64,000 nucleotides of DNA from Plazaster borealis (taxonomy: Eukaryota > Echinodermata > Asteroidea > Forcipulatida > Labidiasteridae): positions 5,735,001 through 5,799,000 of the forward strand of contig CM037475.1 of the NCBI GenBank assembly GCA_021014325.1, read 5' to 3'. Within the stretch, counting starts at the first letter, position 1; every line of letters starts with the position of its first letter. A program made the position numbers and the translations under genes. Shown here one piece after another: positions 59,530 through 64,000 of this stretch. The notes under the pieces are model-generated. The model did not search any database. It had not been told where the DNA came from and saw nothing but the letters and a program-made list of their open reading frames with translations.

Positions 59530-60025
59530 GGGTGCGTTCGATTAGCTTCCCCGGGTCTTCCCAGGTCTCCCCCCCCCCGGTGCGTTCGAATAGCTTTGAC
59601 GTCATTCTCGGGGCTCATCCGGGTCAGCCCAAAGTACCCTGCTTGTGGAGCGCGGGTCACTTGGGGCTGACCGAACGGTGCGTGACGTCACGACGAAAAA
59701 CTTTCCCAAATGGCCACCATTTTGTTTGTAATTCAGCGGGACACTTTCAATAAGTTGGACACACATTTTCACCCTTAAAACAGCGACTTTGTGAGATTAA
59801 ATATTGTTTTATTCAAAGACGAGTAGGCCCTACTTTTGTCACGACGTGGATGTGTAAAATTTTCGTGAATCCACGGACGTAATGCACACAAATGGAAATT
59901 AGTTCCGGTCGGTTGTCCAAAGATGCATTGTGTGAATGCTGGGGGAAGTTGGCGTTCGAATAGCTCATGTCAGGGGCTCACCCGGATGAGCACACCGGGG
60001 TCGAGGGAGTTAATCGAACGCACCC
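59530..60025. mobile_element. TIR element H, GGGTGCGTTCGATTA ends, 496 bp
   Basis: gggtgcgttcgattagctt at the left and gttaatcgaacgcaccc at the right. ACA borders both ends (59527-59529, 60026-60028), a possible 3-bp duplication. Extra internal copies of gcgttcgaatagct occur at 59582 and 59953, and cggggctcatccgggt and its variants are repeated. Non-coding. Confidence 0.8.
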
Positions 60026-60208
60026 ACAGTAAGTCTGTAATGGATAGATAAAAGTCAGAACCCTTGTGTAGTGAATGCAAGCTTTTCAACTCATTGTGGT
60101 AGAACCAGGAAAAACGACGGAAATTTCAAATGTATCCATTACAAACAGTTTTTACTGTGATAGTCGCATTATATCATTTAGCGAGGTCGTCCAATCAGAG
60201 AAGGGCAA

Positions 60209-60260
60209 CAGCACGCGCGCGCGTGCTGACTTAGTGCCATCACACACACACACCACGTAC
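60209..60260. repeat. (CG)n palindrome and (CA)n tract
   Basis: agcacgcgcgcgcgtgct is a perfect 18-bp palindrome of alternating purine-pyrimidine, followed by catcacacacacacaccac. Both favour Z-DNA. Confidence 0.7.
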
Positions 60261-61200
60261 ATGTAGGCCAGGCCTACACACACACCACGTACTTTGTACA
60301 CTTGGCATGACAATTCGAGCAGATCCCGGCAGAAAGGTTCATGAAAGGAGAAATTTGTATGGTCGAAGGTACGGGGGTATAGTTTCATCAATGCTAATAA
60401 ATAACCAATCAAAACGAAGCTTATAAAATTCTGCATGTCATGGTCAGTGAGCATTTTACTCAGAGCGCAAGGGATGCGTGTGTTCTGTGTATGTGAAACG
60501 TGTGGATCTCCGTCACAATGTTGGAGATCAACATGAAAAACGCCGTTGCCACACACGTAGCATACACGTGTAAATCCATGCAGGCTCAACGGCCGTCCGC
60601 AAAATCGCAAGGTCCGCTAATGACACAATGTGTACGAGGTACGGATCATTAGTAGCTTATTTGGCAAAAAATACCCGGTATATCAATAAAATGTATTATC
60701 CTTTTGGAGAGGGTTGGTGTGCAATTGTTGATAGTTTTCTCAAAACGGTCACAAGATCGTTGTAAATATGGGGGTGTGTGAGATCACTATGGGGAAATTT
60801 ATGAATGCTGTGTGTGTGGGTCGTTCGTGTACGCGCGTCCCCAATGGAAGATGCGACTTATCTGTTTGTAATGCCATTAGTTTTGTTCTATGCAAAGCTT
60901 TGATGGCTTTTGGGTGAGGATTATTTTTCTTCTGAAATCAAGTATACATTTTTCTTTAAAGGATAATCATTTATAAACGAATTTGTCAAATGACCAAAAC
61001 AAATCAAACTTAAAACAAAATTGTACATCATCAATATGTATTTTGTTCATGTCATATAATAGTCGTCAGCTGAACTGAAGGTATCAGGTAAACCGCCCCT
61101 CAACTAATACATTATTAATTTTCAATGGCTGTTTGTTGGCCCTGCCACTCGTAGATAGGAAAAACATTCAACATTAATAATGTAGTAGGCCTACACTTAA

Positions 61201-61567
61201 AGGTAGAGTATACTTTCGGTAATTGTCAAAGAATAGTAGGATCCTTAATTGATCCAAACAAAATGCATAAAATAACAATGTGAACATTTGGGCCCTATTG
61301 GTCATTGAAGTTGCAAGAAAATAATGAAAGAAAAAACAAGTCTGTTGCATATTGTGTGCTTTCAGATGCCTGAGAAAGGCTATATGCCTGAAGCCTTTAT
61401 CATATTCAAATTTGTGGATAAAAGAATTACCCCTTTCTCTAAAACTACATAACTTCAAAGGGGTTCTAACAAGGTTTTACAATATCAACAGCTGTCCAGT
61501 GGTCTTTACCAGGTAAGTTTGTATGGTCATAAATTGTTGAAGTAATTACCAAAGGCATACCCTCCCT
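61201..61567. mobile_element. TTAA-class MITE, family B (copy 5)
   Basis: AGGTAGAGTATACTTTCGG … ccaaaggcataccctccct with TTAA at 61197-61200 and 61568-61571. Closest to copy 1 at 3967-4308 (tttcagatgcc, atttctctaaaactacat). Confidence 0.85.
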
Positions 61568-61574
61568 TTAAGGA

Positions 61575-62202
61575 AACTAAAGCAAACCGCCAGGTCAGCC
61601 ACCGCTGCTTTGATGGGAAATAAAGTATCATTGTGTGACTAACTGAAATTTCTCAATTATGGATGTGTGTGTGGGACAGAACAGTTCCCGAGGAGAATCG
61701 TTCTGTTCTAGTCACATCCATGCATCAGACGCCTGTTTAAAACCGAGACAGCCCCACGGCACACACCCTTTATTGGACGCACGGTCCTCTTCAGTCTAGC
61801 CTTTAGTCAAGGCGCACCGCGGCACCCCCAGATATCACACACAGGTCCTTGACTAAAGACTACCTTCAGTCCAACATGGTTCCCCTTGGAACCGTTCTGC
61901 TCCGCACACATGGAGCGGCTCCGCACTGGGGCGAATCCCACATGCACAAAGTCTGTAGGGCAGAGACGGTGGAGCGCTGAATGGGCAGAAATGAATGAGC
62001 AAAATGTAAAATGAAAGCTGTTAGAATGCACCCAGAAATCTGAGGAGTGTGTACTCGTCATATTTGTTTGGCTGCGTGTATCCGCGTGTGGGATTTTATT
62101 GGTACACTATTATTTCATGATGCACACTCGCCTTTGAACCTGCATTTAAATTTTGATTGAACATTTCTGGAGCCTCAAACCAACCTGGCGGTTTTTAGTC
62201 TT
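61575..62202. mobile_element. Putative TIR element with aaaccgccaggt ends
   Basis: aaactaaagcaaaccgccaggt at the left and acctggcggtttttagtct at the right, inverted with a few mismatches. Inside is an inverted pair, cctttagtcaagg/ccttgactaaag (61800-61860). It directly follows family B copy 5. Confidence 0.55.
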
Positions 62203-63595
62203 AGTTATTTATAATATCAATGCTGTTACATCTTTAAAATTTAGGCTATAAAATGTTAAAATAATATTTGCTTCAACTTTCGTAATTGCCTAGAACGCTT
62301 TGTAGCTGCTGATTGAAAAATAAAAGAATTTCTACAGCAGAGGTTTGTGATAACCAAAAGTCCAAAATAATTTCAGATGTTTTGTCAAAAGATAAAGATA
62401 TATTCCAATAATGGAATTGAAAACCGGTATTTGGAACCTATCGCTCGCAAACTCCTTCTTAAGCTGGTAATTTGGGGGTGTTATCACAGATCTCTTCTGT
62501 AGTGTAGTTTAAAATGCATCGCAAAACAAAATTGTGTCACCTGTCAAATCTGTACATGAGTTTTGTTGCCTCAACCTTGTTCCCAACGAGATCCAACCCT
62601 AGTTTTACAGAATTGACCAATTTCACCTGACGTCATCGCACCATAAAGCCATTTGGGGGGGGGGGTGTCAGAGTCTCTGTGTGTTACCATGCACTGCACA
62701 TTTTAGGCCATACAGAATAAATGAAAACGGATGCCTGGAAAACGAGTTTCGTTCCGACCCCCTGGGTCTACTTTTTAAAGGTATATATAGTTAGTTGTAG
62801 ACATATTAAACACTATACTAAAAGTTCTCCAAAAAATATTTAGTCAAATTTGCACAACACACAAAGTATGCTAAAAACGTTGTTGGGCGCATTTTTTGAA
62901 AATGCGCGCGCGCAGTTTTTAAACTAAAGTATGCCCGCACACAAATAAAACGCTACTTATAACCCTTTTAACCTGTTGACGTACATTCTCTTAAAACGGC
63001 GTATATATTTCACGTCAAGTGGTGAATGACGGGTGAACGACAAAGATCGCGCGGTGTTCTAAGTAAGTTTGCGCCCGAGCTATCCTGCACAAATTTTAAA
63101 ATCGTGCCAGGAAACAAAGTTTGCGCCGTAAAAATAGAAGAAAAAGAACTGTCATTTTCAAAGATTGCGTCCAACAACGTCAATTGTGTGGTTTAGGTCA
63201 TGTCTTGGTCAAATAAATAATAAAAGACCGTACTTCTCAAAAACTAGACTACCGTGTCTTTTCAAATTCACTGAATGGTTAAGTATAAAACAGCTTAGCC
63301 CTCAACAATGCATAGTATTGAACGACAAGGATGGGATGATGATTCGCCCCATGTTATCAACTAAATTACTGCACTAACCATTGTTTTTGTTTTTACCTTT
63401 GATTTCTAATTACAAATGATGTCACTGTTTTGTTGCTCATTCTTCTTTGAAAGTAAAAAACAAAAACAAAAAACAACAACAAAACACGAAATTTTTCTTT
63501 TTTTAAGTTCAAACATTCCCACTTTTCCCCCTTCTAACCCCTTTTTTTCTGTGAGGAACAGGATGCATGCAAACATCAAAGAAAAAGTCTGTTTT
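62203..63595. other. Flanking DNA with G-tract, nothing recognised
   Basis: A run of G at about 62657-62666 and a small aaaatgcgcgcgcgc stretch near 62900. No supported gene. Confidence 0.35.
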
Positions 63596-63670
63596 AACCA
63601 TCGCCTATTGACTTTACAAACGAGAGAGACCATTGTCTCCCACTAAACAACATCCAAACAGTCATAGGAT
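63596..63670. repeat. Dispersed repeat X (partner at 29945-30018)
   Basis: aaccatcgcctattgacttt … aacaacatccaaaca … ataggat, same order as the copy in element U. Confidence 0.65.
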
Positions 63671-64000
63671 GGTTTACAGCGCTTCTCTCCCCATTTTCTT
63701 TCGATGGCTATCGTCGGAAATAGTTTCAAATTTCCCGCACTCCCATCCATAAACACATCGCTAATTCGATAAAGATTAATGGGCACAACAGTGCCAAAGG
63801 CACACAGTCCACCCTCCCTCCTTTCCATACTGCCCCCCCCCCACACACACCTGTTCTTCTTATGGCTTTTCCCTTAACCAATTTTGTACGGTCCCCCCTT
63901 TTCAAAAACATCGAGTCTCCTCTCCTTTGACCAAAACCTGGAGACAGGTAAGGCTCCACCGGTAAGTTGGGGGGGGGTATAGGCCTTTTCTACAAGGTAC

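Noticed and set aside
60152..60610. 152-codon minus-strand frame
   Set aside because: It starts in unremarkable DNA and ends in the CG/CA tract; no family resemblance, signal or splice sites that I can support.

Overview
The window looks like intronic and intergenic DNA of a marine deuterostome, most likely an echinoderm. The evidence is a spliced astacin-EGF-CUB protease of the kind known from sea urchin embryos (BP10/SpAN type), a BEL/Pao retrotransposon, and very many short inverted-repeat (foldback/MITE) elements in AT-rich DNA. The class (sea star, brittle star, urchin, sea cucumber) cannot be settled from the sequence. Two protein-coding genes can be supported, both on the + strand.

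Layout. 88-1846: the last two coding exons of an unrecognised gene, with a duplicated segment in its last intron. 1847-19100: no convincing gene, but a dense set of TIR/foldback elements, an inverted pair with 280-bp arms (13912-16035), a 235-bp tandem repeat (16133-16800) and a 1-kb (AAAG)n array studded with nine identical hairpin modules (16897-17942). 19100-58131: one astacin metalloprotease gene. Its 10 coding exons (404 codons) are spread over 38.9 kb, and the exon phases join cleanly into signal peptide, short propeptide, zinc-binding catalytic domain, EGF and CUB. 58132-64000: 3' flank and more TIR elements.

The astacin introns hold most of the unusual DNA: a TIR element in intron 1; a 5.8-kb giant foldback (22854-28696) and a 1.3-kb TIR element built of acgtacacgata repeats (29525-30845) in intron 3; a decayed I/Jockey-like LINE (36275-39155) abutting a 1.56-kb TIR element with a 101-bp tandem repeat (39170-40725) in intron 5; and a nearly intact, young BEL/Pao element (48545-55383) in antisense orientation in intron 9, flanked by GTCAC duplications with 374-bp LTRs about 97.6 percent identical.

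A recurrent theme is non-autonomous elements inserted at TTAA whose ends begin AGG: about eleven copies in at least four sequence families. One insertion can be dated relative to its host repeat, because unfilled paralogues of the target are also present. No transposase for these families is encoded here. I found no CRISPR array, operon or bacterial-type defence system; the window is eukaryotic. The most novel material is structural: the giant foldback, the hairpin-studded AAAG array, the TIR elements with internal higher-order repeats, and the TTAA|AGG cohort.
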